Assembly (NCBI GenBank): GCA_030141605.1
Contig: JAQGDQ010000100.1
Location: 124,001 to 188,000 of the forward strand
DNA length: 64,000 nt
Direction: 5' to 3'
Source of the DNA: Tubiluchus corallicola
Lineage: Eukaryota > Priapulida > Priapulimorpha > Priapulimorphida > Tubiluchidae
The first letter of the stretch is position 1, and every line of letters starts with the position of its first letter. A program made the position numbers and the translations under genes. The notes under the pieces were generated by a model. It worked only from the letters and a program-made list of their open reading frames with translations, was not told the DNA's origin and did not search any database. Below are positions 1 through 13,289 of this stretch, piece by piece.

Positions 1-180
1 ATGCTCCTTATTGGTCCTTCTTGGTCTGACTAATCAATACACCGAGAAACTAATTGAAGAGGCTTTGGGCATGCGACCAATTGGTTGAGAACCAGTAAAT
101 CTAAGAAGTATAAAGTAATACATGAAATGAAAGGCATAGTCCATAGTTAGTGAATTTTTTAAAACAATTTATTTGAAGGG

Positions 181-262
181 AGTAAACGCGGAAAAGTCGT
201 GACTGGCTTCGGATTAGAACCAGGAACCTTTGGATTATAAGTCCAATCAATCTATCGAAAAA
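181..262 (-). repeat. tRNA-derived SINE head (decayed)
   Basis: Read on the minus strand, this has a tRNA-like anticodon arm: a perfect 5-bp stem (TTGGA/TCCAA) around the 7-nt loop CTTATAA. A B-box-like GGTTCTAATCC follows. The acceptor stem and a full T arm are missing, so it is not a working tRNA gene. Two further elements of similar layout occur near 6.8 kb and 44.4 kb. Inferred to be the 5' head of a SINE. Confidence 0.5.
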
Positions 263-358
263 TAATTTTAATTAGTTAGTAATTATTCTATTGTGAATGT
301 GATGAATTGGTTGCAGGTTGAGTAATCTTACAGGTATCGCGCTGGAGTTGCGATCAAC

Positions 359-1652
359 ACTTATATTTTTACTTAAATTATATTTTTGCTGCTTTATTTT
401 AAATACTATTGTAACAAGTGTCCCGGTTCAAATTCAGATTCTCAACCTTTATTCCTTTTTCCTTCTTTTCGGACAAGTTTGATTTCAAAACTCCAACAAT
501 CGTAGATTCTTTCTGCCACTAACAAATAACTTTAAAATAAAGATTATAAATAATTAATCCGCGCTATGAAATGTTCACAAGTCAGGCTACGATTAACTTA
601 ACTTTTAGCTTGCTGGAACAGACCAACTGATAAACCTTATTACGACTCTTTTTCGCTTTAATAATATATGCATACTCCTAGCTTCGATAATTTAACAGCT
701 TCTGCAAACTTCCGTTTCAAAACAAATTCTCTATCAATGACGTCACTGAATCTTTTTTTCACAGGACAACATTGATTGGGAAAAGCGCAGGCGAAGAGTG
801 CGGAGATCTAGAAGTGTATAGGAGGAAAATTTTATCCTATCTGATGCGGAAATCTCTTTCTCGGTAGAGAACAAAAAAGTTTCGATCAACTTCTTTAATA
901 ACACGAGATCGATGAAGCCGTGTAAAGCAGCCACTGATGTATGCCTATAAATGTTACATGCCATAGAACATGACAACAATAATCGTGTAGTCTTCGTGAT
1001 TTAAAAATAATTCTTTTGCAAAGCAGTTCACACTTTGTTTTACATATAATTATAATTAAACTTTATGAACTAAGCAGCTGGTTTGAAATCTGAAGAAGAG
1101 AAAATTGAGGGAAAAACTGAGCGGAGTAGCATAGGTGTGAGGAAAAGTTATCGAAAAAATTTGTCGAAAATAAAATTAAACTAATGTGAATGCGTTTGCC
1201 TTATTTATTTGAAAAATGTAAGTCATGTGCACTATTTGGTTTCATCGCATTAGATCTTCAGAAACTTGGTGGATCAACAGGCCAAATGTTTGAAAATAAG
1301 ATCATAAGTATGCGACACGTTAACGAGTTTTAACAATTTAATACCATTTATTGTTTGTCGTACTGACGGTCAAATATTGATATTGCACATAATTTTCTTT
1401 CGGGAGAAAGGACGCATTAATTTTCTTTTTTATATTTTATACTAGGTTTCCCCTTATGGTACATAAAAACAGGCTGGATTGGTCATATCTAACCTATCTG
1501 TGACCTGCAAAATTTCTTTCCCAGGGACAATCAATAATTCCAGTATAAACTAATTCAGCTTCTTCAATGTGCACTTCTTGCAACCTGTTACATCTACATT
1601 TATACTTAAATTATTCTTGCTGTTTTATTTTAAGTATTATTGTAACAAGTGT
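359..1652 (+). repeat. Dispersed direct repeat pair (359-421 and 1598-1652)
   Basis: Two roughly 55-60 bp segments in the same orientation share the order 'acttaaattat', 'ttgctg', 'ttattttaa', 'tattattgtaacaagtgt' with a few differences. They lie 1.2 kb apart in DNA without genes. This is either an old local duplication or two fragments of one interspersed repeat family. The coordinates give the span from first to second copy; the sequence between is unrelated. Confidence 0.6.
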
Positions 1653-4600
1653 ACGTGTGCTGTGTCATATTGTGTGACTACATATGCTAGAGCAATATAT
1701 TTATGCAACCATTATCGAAGCCAAATTAATTTAAACCGATTATACAAATTGTATATCTGACAACTAGTCAATAATAATTACCAGCATTTTCTCTTCTAAA
1801 TAATTATTAAAGTTTTGCGTGTATCTTTTGAATGGATTTCTAGGTTTGTGTGAAACACGTCAATTCAATTACTATCCTGAGCATGGTAATTTGCTACAAG
1901 TTTCATAGTGAAAATGATCATTCATTCCGGTGGCTTATCAAATCTGTTATTGCCATTTTCATATTAACATTAAACACTGTAGCTAGGATGCCTTTCATGG
2001 TGAAAATTGTCATGCAGACAGTTTACTCGATTTTTATTCTAAACCAAACGCACTTCTGAACACTGTAACTCTGAATTGTCATTCAAGCAGCTGCCATGAC
2101 ATTTTACCTAAAGCATGCTTAGCAAACATCGCTATCAAACAACTTACCTGCCAAAGACATGTTTTCTGTTACTTTTCACCACTATTCGTAATGAAAATGG
2201 GAATTCAGTGATGAGTTACTCAAATTTATTTACATAACACAACTGACTTGTTTAAAACATGGTTAAAATAACAATGATTATACTATTTGAGGTCGACCAC
2301 ATGCAGACCACATTCTTCTGAAAACTGGATAATCGAACATCGAGCTTACCAGCACCAACAATACAAGCAGTAATGCAATATTATAGCAGTACACATGCAC
2401 TTTAATTATTACACAAACATAACAGTCATGGAAATCGCTACAGTTTTATTTGAAACATGTTAATTGTATAAAAAACAGTTTGATCAAAACGGATGTTAAC
2501 CTATTCATGCGGAGAATGGTCACTCGGGGTAAAAACAGTGACTAGCACAGTTTCTATATCTTATTACCACAAAAGAAATTGTCAGTTAAAATAGCTATTT
2601 AGCTTAATGAGCTCTTTATGTTAGGAAGTGAAGTGTGAAATTACAAAGTAATCTTAGCCTTTAATGATGGTCGAGACATGATTTGTAAAAAATTATGCAA
2701 CCATTTTTTTATTCACCAGTTTAATGTAATAATAATTAATCATGAGAATACAAACAAGCAAGTGTTTGTATATACAAATTAGCATGGTACACAACAGTTA
2801 ACAAAAGGGTGATGAGGCTGGATAATGAAAATGATTTCACAACTCTCATTCAACTTAATGCTTCTTTGTGGGATAGTGGCAGGCCTAATCATAGACCCCT
2901 GGCCTTAAGTACATGTACCCATGTGTTTAACACAACTGCTGATATACATATAAAAAGAGCATGCAGCCCACATTCTACAAGCACCCCTATATGAAGATAT
3001 AACTTGTTGAGTATTTGCATAACAAAATAAACTTCTAAGCTTTTATAATTGAAATATTTTTGCTGAAGTTGTTAAACGTCTGCCAACACAAAAAACATTT
3101 TATACGAATTATTCTCATATGTAGTATCAAACAACAAACATAAAATGATTGTTTTTACATTTGCATGAGATCATTTTTCAAACACATCGAGTACAGCAAC
3201 TCTGCATAAATCGTTGCCTCACAGACCCAGTGTCTTGTATCTTTTCCCATAACATACAATACATATCAGGTAAATTATATTTAGATATGTAAGTTGATGA
3301 GTATAAATGATGGAATCAAGTTCCAGAAACCATATCAGTAACTCAGTATTTACTTTCTCAACTAAGGTTTACTTTTTAAAACTGGTTATTTGTTTAATGT
3401 ATTTAAAATTTACGTAAATAAACATAATTTCGCTACTAACTTTTCCAAGAAAATATTGGAGTTCATTTACTCCATGACCGAGATCACGCTTGGGTAATGC
3501 CAACTGAGAGCAAAATCATTCAAGTATAAGCTTGAATCGCTCACATATGGGTGAAATGTACCAAATTTTCAAAAAAAAACTAAACAGTCTGCATATCGGT
3601 GAGCAAAGAACATTTTACGAAACTTTGTTTTGAAACCCAGCATCATGAATTCTGCTGAAAGTTTGGTCAAAAAATGTTGCAAAATAATGGAATGCTATCA
3701 CTGGAAAAACCAAGCTTGTACAATGATGTACATCATCAGAAATAACTTCTCTGGTATCAATCAGGAAAAGCAATTTTGTGCAAAATTTAGTCAAAAACAG
3801 AAAATAATTACAAAAGTATGTTAGAGAGTGTGGCACATCATTTCAATTTCGTCAAAACTTTCAGTTTTTGTAACAAAAAATTGTGAGGAAATGCAAATCC
3901 CAATAAGGGGAATGTGAAAAACCTTAATATACATGCAGGTTCAAGCAAAATAACTAAGTGTTATTTATACTGCATTAAAATAAAAAACAAACAACTTATA
4001 GTTTCAAACTTAATGCACGGCCATAGTATACAGTTAAAATGACAATAAATTTCATAAACAATAACAAAAATATGTTGACAAAACGAGTTTTTTGTCCCTA
4101 CTATCAAGCGACATGGTTTGCATCAAGACTGATCACAAAAAGCTTGTTTACAAAACGTTCGTATCTACATTATAAACATTTGACAAGCCAGATACACTGT
4201 ATTAGCAACATTTGCTTGAATGGCCATGATGCTCAGAAGACTTCAGTCTATACACAAAAATATAAACTCAGCAAAGCATAAAATTGATCAGAAATTAAAT
4301 AAATCTCCTGAAATAGGCGAGTCTTCATTGGAAGCTGACGTTGCTAATTGGATTTGCATCTTCACAGCATCAAATACTGCACAAGAAACTGGCGTTCGTG
4401 ATTGAAGAAATTAATGAAAAGGAAAGCATATCACCCGACAACGTTTACATCATGTGTCACTTTTTTCCATGCTTTTCATGCTTATCTGGCTTTTCGTGCT
4501 AAACAGAAGTGAAAAATGTTATCATCAGTGCAAAATTGTTATCATCAGTGCTTCTGAACTGCTAGAAATTGAATTATAAATGCACGAGCTGCAATGCAAA

Positions 4601-4719
4601 CAAAGTTCTATGATTGTTTCATGAGCATAGGAGAATATTTGTCTGCATAAATGTTTACCAGAAAGCAGTGAGTAAACTGCACACAGACCTTAATTATCAT
4701 TTAATAGTGGCATGCAACA

Positions 4720-4725
4720 TTTATT
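4720..4725 (-). terminator. Possible GKAP1 polyadenylation signal
   Basis: This is a minus-strand AATAAA about 660 bp downstream of the GKAP1 stop codon. It is the closest canonical hexamer I noticed on that strand. Its use is inferred only. Confidence 0.3.
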
Positions 4726-5386
4726 CTCTTTTGCAAAGAACAATAAAGTGCACTCGTTTGCTTTACAAATCTAATTAACAAAACATATGAATAACAAATT
4801 AGTACATTACACATTTTTTAAGCAAAAGCAGTGACAAACACCACACAACCTGAATATTTAATTAATGATGTCTGTTTGTTTTGTTACTCTTAATAGCTGC
4901 TTGATGAATGCACATCAGTTTTTTTTTCAAGTAATAAAGCAAGTTTTGTTTGTAAAAATGCAATAACAAAAGTACCACCACCTGAGTGAGTTCATTTTGT
5001 GCTTTTTTCCATGTCACATGATGCTGTACCTGCACCATTCTATGACCTTTACATGACCCTTACAGGCCAAAATTAAACACATGACACTTTTGGACGAGGC
5101 TGTTCAAAATCTTCAAAACTCATGCCTACCAATCCACTAGATGCCACGGCTGTATGCTTTTATACTTGATGGTACATTCATTGATTGTAGCACCAGAACC
5201 TTATTTAACTTAGGCTATCTATTTAGTTGAGAATCAGAAGCTGAAAAATCAACTGTAAAGTGAATGTCAAATGAATCAAATGTGAAATACATCTTCCAAA
5301 GTACCTAAAATTGATTTGAAATGGTACCTAATAAACAAACTAAAGACTTATTCCTTTATAAATTTCTGAAATCAAACCAACAATTT

Positions 5387-8300
5387 TCAATCATGCAAAC
5401 TCACGTGATGTTTTTGTAATTCTAGCGTAAGATTGTGGACTTTAGATCGTTCTTGTTCTAGAGAAACGTGCAACTCACATATCTGTTGAGTGAGCTCATC
5501 ACGTATACTAGTTAACTGCTCCATCTGCATTAGCACTTCTGCTTTGTCCTTCACTACAATAAAAGAAAAAACAACACAACCAAGTGAAAGCCTAATATAT
5601 CTTCAACACCCTACTCTGAAAACTAAATTAAAATGAAAATTTAGATGAAAATTTAAGATTTAAAGCACCTTTAAGACAAATAAGATTTACTCTTCTCCAG
5701 AAAGTTTTAAATTAGATTTATATTCTTAACATTAATATTAGTGATTTTAAGTAATTCATATTTTAATGTAATTCTACACTTAATTAAGGTTTAAAATCGT
5801 GCTTTTCTGTATTTTATGTCACAAATGTTTGTTAATTAAATTTCAACAGTTAAACACAAATTTATTGACTGAAATTTTACAAACTGATCATTGCTTTATG
5901 ACTCCTTTTACAAAATGTCTTATAATTTGTCTATTTTAGTTCTTTTGCTTAATTTTATTTAATTTTTGTTTTTATTAGGATTACTTTTGTAAATGACTCT
6001 AACTTGTCTAATTTAGTACTTTTATCTAAGTTTTGCTTTCAGTCCGTATCTAATTTTACAAAGTATTTTATGATTTGTCTGTTTTAGTGCTTTAGTCAGT
6101 TTTTAGTTTTGTTTAATTTTAAGTTATTGTGTTCTATTTCATATTTTAATTACTACTACCATGCCACGGACCATTATGGAAATATTGTGTATACAATTAA
6201 ATGTGCTTCAGGTAAAACTTAAAATTCTGTTCTATTGTAAAAGTATTTATATAATACATATAGATACTGATAAACATTCTTGTGTTACCTTGTAGTAGGG
6301 TGACAGTGCAAAGAAGAGCTTACAACAACAAAAGGCTACTAAACCACTTGAAGGGAAAAACAGAGAAAAGCATGCTAAGAAAACTGTTAACTTTACACTA
6401 CCCTACAGTCAGAATGTTTGCCTTCACTTCAAAAATCTAAGATTTATTTGGTCTGGGCAGTCTAGAAGGACATTTAATTTCTGGATCACTAGTCCACAAA
6501 AATTGGCTCAGATCTTTGTGCAACAGTAATGATAGCATCTTGACACATGCTAAGTATAATTCGTTTAAATTAGGCCTTAATCATTCATATTTAGTAGTAA
6601 AATGTAACTTACTTTCTCCTTGTGCAAGAATGTAACATAATTGCTTGTTCCGTTTTTTCACACTAGCAAATTCCTCCTAAATAAGCATAAAAATTATAGA
6701 TTTCAGAATAACTACTATGTTTAAACACAACGGCATGTGACAAAAAATAAATACATTAGTAAACAAACTTCAGTCAATATTTATGACAACATCTAAAACT
6801 TTGTGCCTTTGGTCACCAGCTGGACTTAAGCCTACATTTTACCCAGGACTGTTGGATTACAAGTCGAACGTCATAATCATTACACCCCACAGACTTCCTT
6901 GATACTGAGGAAAATCTCAACTCAATCCTAAAAGCTCACCAACAAATCTGCCATTTCAAATTTACTCACCCTTAACTAAATTGTGATTAATTAAATTAAT
7001 TTTCTGCAATTGAGAGCCTTACAGTTTGTAATTTATAACAACAAAAGTACTTTAAATAAAAACTTCAAATAACTTTAAATAATTTTTTAATAAAATAACA
7101 AAAACCTAACCTTGAGATTTGATAGAGAAGTGTTTAACTCCTCTAACTCTTTTTGCTGTTGTTCTATAAGTTTATCACGTTTGGCAATTTCTTCTTCCCA
7201 ATGAATGACTTTTGCTTCTGCTTCATACTGTTGCTATAAAAAACAAATTGTTTAATAAGCTATTTCATATTATAATTAACATGTCTAATAGGCCATTTCA
7301 TATTCTAATTAACTAAGTACGTAAAAAGCAGTATTTGAGTACATAATTATGCTATCACACTATGAAGAAGTGTTTTTTATTTTAAATTTTAATTAATAAT
7401 ATAATATTAATAAATTATTATTAATATTATAATATTAATAAACACATAATATTAATAAACACTGAATGTACCAGATTTTTCCTATACTGTTCGAATTTCT
7501 GTTCACGATTAATGATGCGATCAACATCATTGGATACTTTACGGAAAAAATCTTCACCAGAGTCTCCACAATTTCCTGGAATTCCTCTCATTCCCACATC
7601 TATTTTCTCCATACCTAAATGAAAATAAAAAATGTTACATTGAATAAAACACGAGGTTTAAAAAACTATTTGTAGTTCTCCGCAATTTTCTGATATGTAC
7701 TATTTTAGTAATACATCATGTACAATAAATGCTTTGCAATTAGAACCTAAATATTTCTAATAATTTCACTATTTATCCTTACAGTGCCTTCCAGAAACAT
7801 TGTTTCTCGATCTCACCAAGTGCGCATTATTGTCTTTGTCACAATTTCCAAAAATGGTATTTTATACTTTGTCTTCTTAGAACCCAGAGAACTTTCAGAG
7901 TTCCAAAAACATATTCAAAACATTAATTCTATAATAAACTTCTTCCAAAAATAAATCCAAAAACTATTGCTATGTCATCTTACAATGCTTCTAAACGTGG
8001 TATTTCCTATTTTGCCTGTTTCACAAAATTGAACCTCATCTGATCGGAAAAAAAAGTATGTTCAGCATAACATAGTTTTTAAAAACTATCTTTTTAGTTT
8101 TACACAATTCCAGAAACTACAAAAATTTTATTACTTTCTTAGTTCAGCATGGTTTTTGAGGAAAAAGCTTCCATTAAATACTTGGCCAAGCATGCTCCAC
8201 ATGGGTTTTAAAAATTCACTATCAGACTTAGATTTTATAAGTTTCTACCTTGGAAATTGTGAAGCCAGTAAATGAACTACATAAATAATGAGTCCCCTCT

Positions 8301-11300
8301 TAGCAGTACTACTCAGTGACGATTAGTTTTAAAACAAAAACTTGCTACCCACTTACCAAACCTTAAACTTTTCATTACAACAATGAAATTTAGCTTTGCT
8401 TAAACCAAAGTCTCAGATTTCAATGACAAATTTTAGATTTTACCTAAAGCACTAAAATGCAATTGTTATGGTACTGCTTCCTAATAAAGCTATGAGCAAA
8501 ACAATCACAGATAAATCACTGCAGCTCTCCTTAAAAGATGCCCTAGCAGTGGTCTGTTTGAACAACAATGAAATTCTGAAACACAGTATCTCTTAATGAT
8601 GACTGTTTACCTTCAACGACAATTTTTCTACCTGGTTTAAAGCACTAGAACTGTTATTTATTGATAAGACATTTTCTAACCAACTACTTATCTGGTAAAT
8701 GTCATGTTTTGATTTGTCATTGCCGTAAACTGACAGACACTGAGATACCACTTCACACATGCATATAGCTGACAAAATTAATTGTGGCATAATGCACACT
8801 TCTCACTGCATAGATAAAACACTGCCTCACTAATGTCATCATGTAGGCTTGCAGCGACAACTAGGAATTCTGCCGCTTAGTAAAAGTGCAGCATGTTCTA
8901 TCGTGTATGGATTCATTACAGAATTTACATCAAAACTTAACTATTGAATTATTTCTTTCTTGTTTAGCGAACAACAATTAACCTGTTTCAGTATAAAAGT
9001 ATAAGTTTTTAATCCACCTTTTATCATATAGATGATAAATGAGTTTTATGGTCAAATTTTTACCGTTGTGTGACCAACCCTTTTATATTGTTTGGCTTTG
9101 TTATGTAATGCTGTTTTTTGTTACTAATCTGTTTGGTCAATCCATATTCTGTCACAATGAAATGTGTGTTTGAAATAAATAATAATAATAAATATAATAA
9201 AAATGAAAAGGTTTACTACAGGTGTTCAATCTAATAATTGTAATTTGTATAAATTGCAAACTGCAGCTTCGTACGTTTACATTATTTCCTATAAACTATA
9301 TAGTTCCACTTAATGGAGAGCCTGTTTTGCTGAAAAGTATTACTGTTGTTCAGTGAGTGTTTATTGTATTAAGATTAACACATTAAAAGTGCTTCCCTAT
9401 CTTCCCTACCTTCATGATTATGTTCAGCCTCCACTCTTTGGTTGAATTCATTTAAACTCATAGCTACCGGTTTCTCCTTCTTTCCAGGCTTCTTTTTTCT
9501 AACTTTGTCTGGGTCCTCCCCCACAGCTAGTTGCTGCTAGAAAAATATTCATTTGGATGTTACAACATTGGTCAGGTTATCAATAGTGATATTATAATAT
9601 TATAACATTATATACATTTAACTACACATTGCAATTTATTTCGCTGTTTCAGATAAAGTTTGTTATATTAAAAGTTTAATTTAAAAGAATTGACATAAAA
9701 TATTCAGACAAAATATAGATGTGACTTTTTATTTATTCCTTGTTTTCATCTCAAAGCTTCAGTAATTGTAATTTCTAAGCTAATGTCACACATATACCTA
9801 GTACAAGTTTAGAAATCATTAGTCATTTTCCTAAAGTCGCAGTCTGCTTACCAAAGTCATTCCAGCATTAGGCTAAGTAATGTCATATCCAAACTTGTAC
9901 TAAAAAGTTAAATACCTGGGTAACTAAGTCACAAACTACTTGATTAAACTAGAAACACAAAGTACTGTAGAAGTCTTGATGTTTAATACTACTAACACAG
10001 TAATCTTTAAACTTTTGAATCCTGAATTAGCATAAAAAGAGTTTAATGTTTCTACTTGTCTTACTTGTCGTGCCTCTTCATATTCAATCTTGCTTTGAAG
10101 CATGGCTTCTTGAAGTTCTTCTTGATATACATCATTCACAAACTAGAATTTAATAAAACAAAAATATGCTATAAATATGCACAACTTGCACAACTACTGA
10201 AGCCATTTTTAAAAATATTCAAATACCTATTTACCTAGATAATGCGCTAAATGATGTCTGCATTACTTTTTAGTGAACTTTAAAACATTGACTAGTTATG
10301 TTTTTAAGAATACAGTAAACCAAATTACAAGTAACAAACACATTGCAAGCATAGAAAATATAGCAATATTTTGTGCCAAAAATATCAAAGAACAAGAAAC
10401 AAATTACATATATATATATATGTGTGGCAAGCAAATGAATTGTATACCGTATTCACTGCAAATTACTACATCATGATGATGTTAACACAATTATAATATC
10501 AAGTTTCTCAACTGTATGGCAGCTGGCTCATACCCCAAAAATTGCTGATTTGAATGGAGCCAAAAGTGACAACTTTGTCGTACTTCTATTCTTTTGATTT
10601 ATTTGGTATCTCAGTTTAGTAACGCTTATATGTTTACCACCAAGAACAAATAAGGGAGAAAATACAAGGTACATAATCAATTAGGTAAAATAAATCACTA
10701 CTATACAAATATTAAAGGGGGCCCTACCTCTTCATCTCTTCTTTTCCAATCTTCCCAAATTTGCTCATTCTCCACATTTTCAGTCTGGTGTTTTCCCAAT
10801 TTTGACTTTTTAGGTCCCTTGTCAGTAGACATTGAATTTGCTTGCTGAAATACATAATTTCTTCATACACAGTTTGGTTTACAAACCAGAATCCTAAACA
10901 GTTATGTACTTAAAAAAACCTGGGGTTCATTCTTATGACTGGGGCATTTGGAACTTTACAGAATGCTGAACTACGTACAACGTTTAACTTTGGTCATTAA
11001 GTGCATATCATTAACACCGTAGTCGACACAGCTGCAAATGCAAACACACCACAGCAACACACTACAACACATGCTTTACTGGTTTTTTGTTTATGAGGTG
11101 CTAACAGCACACATTTTAAAAAAGCTATTTTATGTAAATTTGCCCAGTCTGTTTTTCTTCTAACATGTTCCATGACTACATGCTTCATTGCTCCACTTTT
11201 TAAAATTCTCAACTTCGAACTCACGATTCACAGTGTGTCTTCGGAAGTATTCTATTTCATCCCTCACCAGCTTCTCTTACTTAAGATGAGGTACCACGGT

Positions 11301-13116
11301 ATAGGTTAATTTCTGACTCATCATTTCCAATGTGTTAGTTTGAAAATAAGAAAGTGTCCTTTTAAGACTCGCCATGGTCATAACCATAAAGAAGACAAAG
11401 TGCCCATTAAGTCTCAAAAATTTTTCTTTTACACCAGGAGCTTTCGTCCTTTACATGCTTCATCAGCTGAAATTATAGACAAAGTACCCATTAAGTCTCA
11501 AAATTTTTTTATTTTACCAAGAGATTTCGTCCTGACAAAGTATGTGAAGGATGAAAGCTCCTGAAAAAATTTTGAAACTTAATGAGCACTTTGTCTTCTT
11601 TACAATTATTTCCAATGTGTTGTTCATAACGGCATGTACTAAATGGTGCCTTGTTACAAGTTATATTCTCCAAAGAATCTTGAGTGGCACTTATTGCTTC
11701 CCCATCTTTATTAATCACTGATTATTAACTGATATTACTGATTGTATTTCCCCAGGGAATAGCATTCCATTATTTCTCGATCATTTAAAGTCCTTTCGTG
11801 CTTTAGTTAGAATACGCCCTAAATCTACAATGACCTACTTTCAGAGACTTGGGAGTAGTGAATTCCGATGACACCAAACGTAATTCCCATGTGAACAATA
11901 TCATTGCAAAAGCAAACCGTCACATTATCATTATCAAGTTCTGTGTTACATCGAGAAATGCAACTGTAATCATTTCTCTTTATAAAGCTCTTGTGTGATG
12001 CATCTTGAATGTGCATCGTTTGCATAGTAACCCCAGTATCCTATTCTCAAGAACACACATGAAAGAACTCAGGATCAATGTATTCGTCTAGCTGTTGACA
12101 TGGAACCTGTTTTAATTTCAACTCTCGAGCTCTGTGAAACTGTAGACCTTGTGAACTGCTTCAAAATAATTAGAGGAAGCACTATTCTGACAGAGAAAGA
12201 TATTTTAGCGGTCTCGAGTTCTTTGTGGTCACGAGTCTAAATTATTTGTGCAACTAGCTAAAATCAACATCAGGTCTTATTTCTTTGGGCATCGTGTAGT
12301 TCAGAGCTGGAATCATCTTTCATCATCAATCATCAGTGCTTCAAACAGTCTAAGGCTTCAGAAGGCATTTGAGAGAGGACTGCTTACACATAGTTACCAT
12401 CTAAGGCCTTATTCTTTGGATTAAATATTATTGGATAAGTTTTACGAATCATTTATAATTAAGTAGACAAATATTGGTTTCAAGAAATAATATAATCTCC
12501 TGTCTTGTAATAGACCTCCTACATGCCAACTTGCGCTTTTGCTTAAGTATGGTTTGCTCAAACCGGATTAAATCAAACAGTCCAGCAGGTCCGATTCGAC
12601 TCAGTCCAACAAACTGAATCATTTGTTGCCCTTTCTCCACTGAGATCTCTTACCAGATCCAAATATGAGTTCCCCAAACACTGAGTCTGACCAGTGACCA
12701 CGGGTTTAGTACTACTACTACTAGCATTAGTCATAGTAATATAGTAAAACCTTTTCCAATTAACTGAAAAAGCAATTTTGCCCATCCAGAAACATGTGTT
12801 AAACTTGCTTTTCGGCAAACTCACTTGAAATCTGGCTTTACATTAAATTTAGGTGTAACAAAGTAACTTACAATAGTATAGATCTCCGTAAATTATATGT
12901 ACTACCAGGACCATAGAGTTCACTGACCTTGTCAGATCGAATGTCTTCGGCTTTTCCCTTCTTTTTCGATTTTTTCTTTGCATTCTTAGAAGCATTTTGT
13001 TTTGATTCTGGAGTACTAGGAGTTTTTGATTGTGAGTTATTCTGAAATGACTCCTGCGCATCATCATCATCTTCTATCTTCAAAACAGCAAAACGAGAAG
13101 CTTTCATGGTCGCCAT
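5387..13116 (-). CDS. GKAP1: G kinase-anchoring protein 1 (GKAP1) homologue, 8 coding exons, 335 aa
   Basis: In mammals GKAP1 (GKAP42) anchors cGMP-dependent protein kinase I and is associated with the Golgi. Minus-strand exons: 13116-12928, 10844-10728, 10142-10065, 9536-9410, 7614-7472, 7233-7111, 6676-6613, 5553-5387. Phases agree throughout and sum to 1008 nt. Matches to the family: N-terminal ASRFAVLKIE followed by a lysine-rich basic stretch (about residues 43-56); WEDWKRRDEE (exon 2); SKIEYEEAR (exon 3); FFRKVSNDVDRIINRE (exon 5); and a coiled-coil C-terminus (exons 6-8) with the diagnostic LEQERSKV. Human GKAP1 is about 366 aa, so this is slightly shorter, mostly between exons 1 and 2, where a small exon could have been missed. 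The start at 13116 is the first ATG; the frame extends upstream only through TTG. A LINE 3' fragment and an inverted repeat sit in intron 1. Identification is strong; kinase binding is inferred from homology. Confidence 0.93.
5905..6110 (+). repeat. Degenerate tandem duplication in GKAP1 intron 7
   Basis: Two diverged units about 140 bp apart share 'ttttacaaa', 'ttat.atttgtct', 'ttttagt.cttt'. They lie in very T-rich intron DNA between GKAP1 exons 7 and 8. The likely origin is a local duplication. No function is evident. Confidence 0.4.
6783..6905 (-). repeat. tRNA-derived SINE head in GKAP1 intron 6
   Basis: On the minus strand the segment reads through a D-arm-like region, an anticodon arm with loop CTTGTAA (one stem mismatch) and 'cctgggt' where a T arm would be. 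The loop is identical to that of the element at 44.4 kb, which suggests a shared source tRNA (anticodon TGT by position, threonine-like). It is decayed and lies in the transcribed orientation of GKAP1. Confidence 0.5.
11385..11606. repeat. Compound inverted/direct repeat in GKAP1 intron 1
   Basis: The block 'gacaaagtgcccattaagtc' followed by 'aggagctttcgtcctttaca' (from 11393) reappears in reverse complement near 11535-11605. A partial direct copy ('gacaaagtacccattaagtc') lies in between at about 11478-11530. The arms are imperfect (about 85% by eye). The inverted arms would fold into a long hairpin in RNA. It resembles ends of a mobile element, family unknown; see the rejected hammerhead reading. 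Confidence 0.6.
11843..12425 (+). pseudogene. LINE 3' fragment: C-terminal part of a non-LTR reverse transcriptase ORF
   Basis: Translated on the plus strand, the segment follows the layout of CR1/Jockey-like LINE C-termini. It opens with a KDLG-type motif (RDLGVVNSDD), continues HVNNIIAKANR, LYKALV, then FFGHRVVQSWNHL and LQKAFERGL before a stop. At least three in-frame stops and diverged stretches show it is dead. It lies antisense to GKAP1 inside intron 1. The catalytic RT domain is absent here; a separate RT piece lies at 13.3-15.1 kb. Confidence 0.8.
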
Positions 13117-13289
13117 GCTCAAATGTTGTAATGAGTCATTTCTCCCAAGTAGGACGCATTCATTTTTTGTGAAGTCTTACGTTGTCACAGCGCCCTGCAG
13201 ATACGACAAAAGTTAAATCAAACTTCAGAAAGTCACAGTCCAATTAAACTCTTTCTGGCTATGCTAATTAACACACCCCTTCTACCTTA

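Larger units (their letters stand above)
1..4719. other. Gene-free stretch, left edge of window
   Basis: No coding exon is recognised here. Open frames are short, AT-driven and without recognisable domains, and I found no chain of splice-compatible exons. The stretch holds a tRNA-derived SINE head near 181-262, a partial duplication (about 359-421 and 1598-1652), an isolated perfect TGACGTCA (737-744) and a two-copy 18-bp repeat around 4516-4551. The right end probably contains the 3' UTR of the minus-strand GKAP1 gene, since the nearest minus-strand AATAAA that I noticed lies at 4720-4725. Exons of an unknown gene could still be hidden here. Confidence 0.5.

Noticed and set aside
181..262. 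Functional tRNA gene
   Set aside because: The anticodon arm is good, but the acceptor stem and complete T arm are absent. Read as a SINE relic instead.
11440..11480. Hammerhead-ribozyme-like core (CTGATGA then GAAA) on the minus strand
   Set aside because: The 14 nt between the two core boxes do not form the required stem II, and no matching stem III with a cleavage site was found by eye. The other copies in the same block also lack the CTGATGA box.
13120..13122. Upstream non-ATG start of GKAP1 two codons before the ATG
   Set aside because: The codon is TTG. The ATG at 13116 gives an N-terminus (MATMKASRF) in line with the family.
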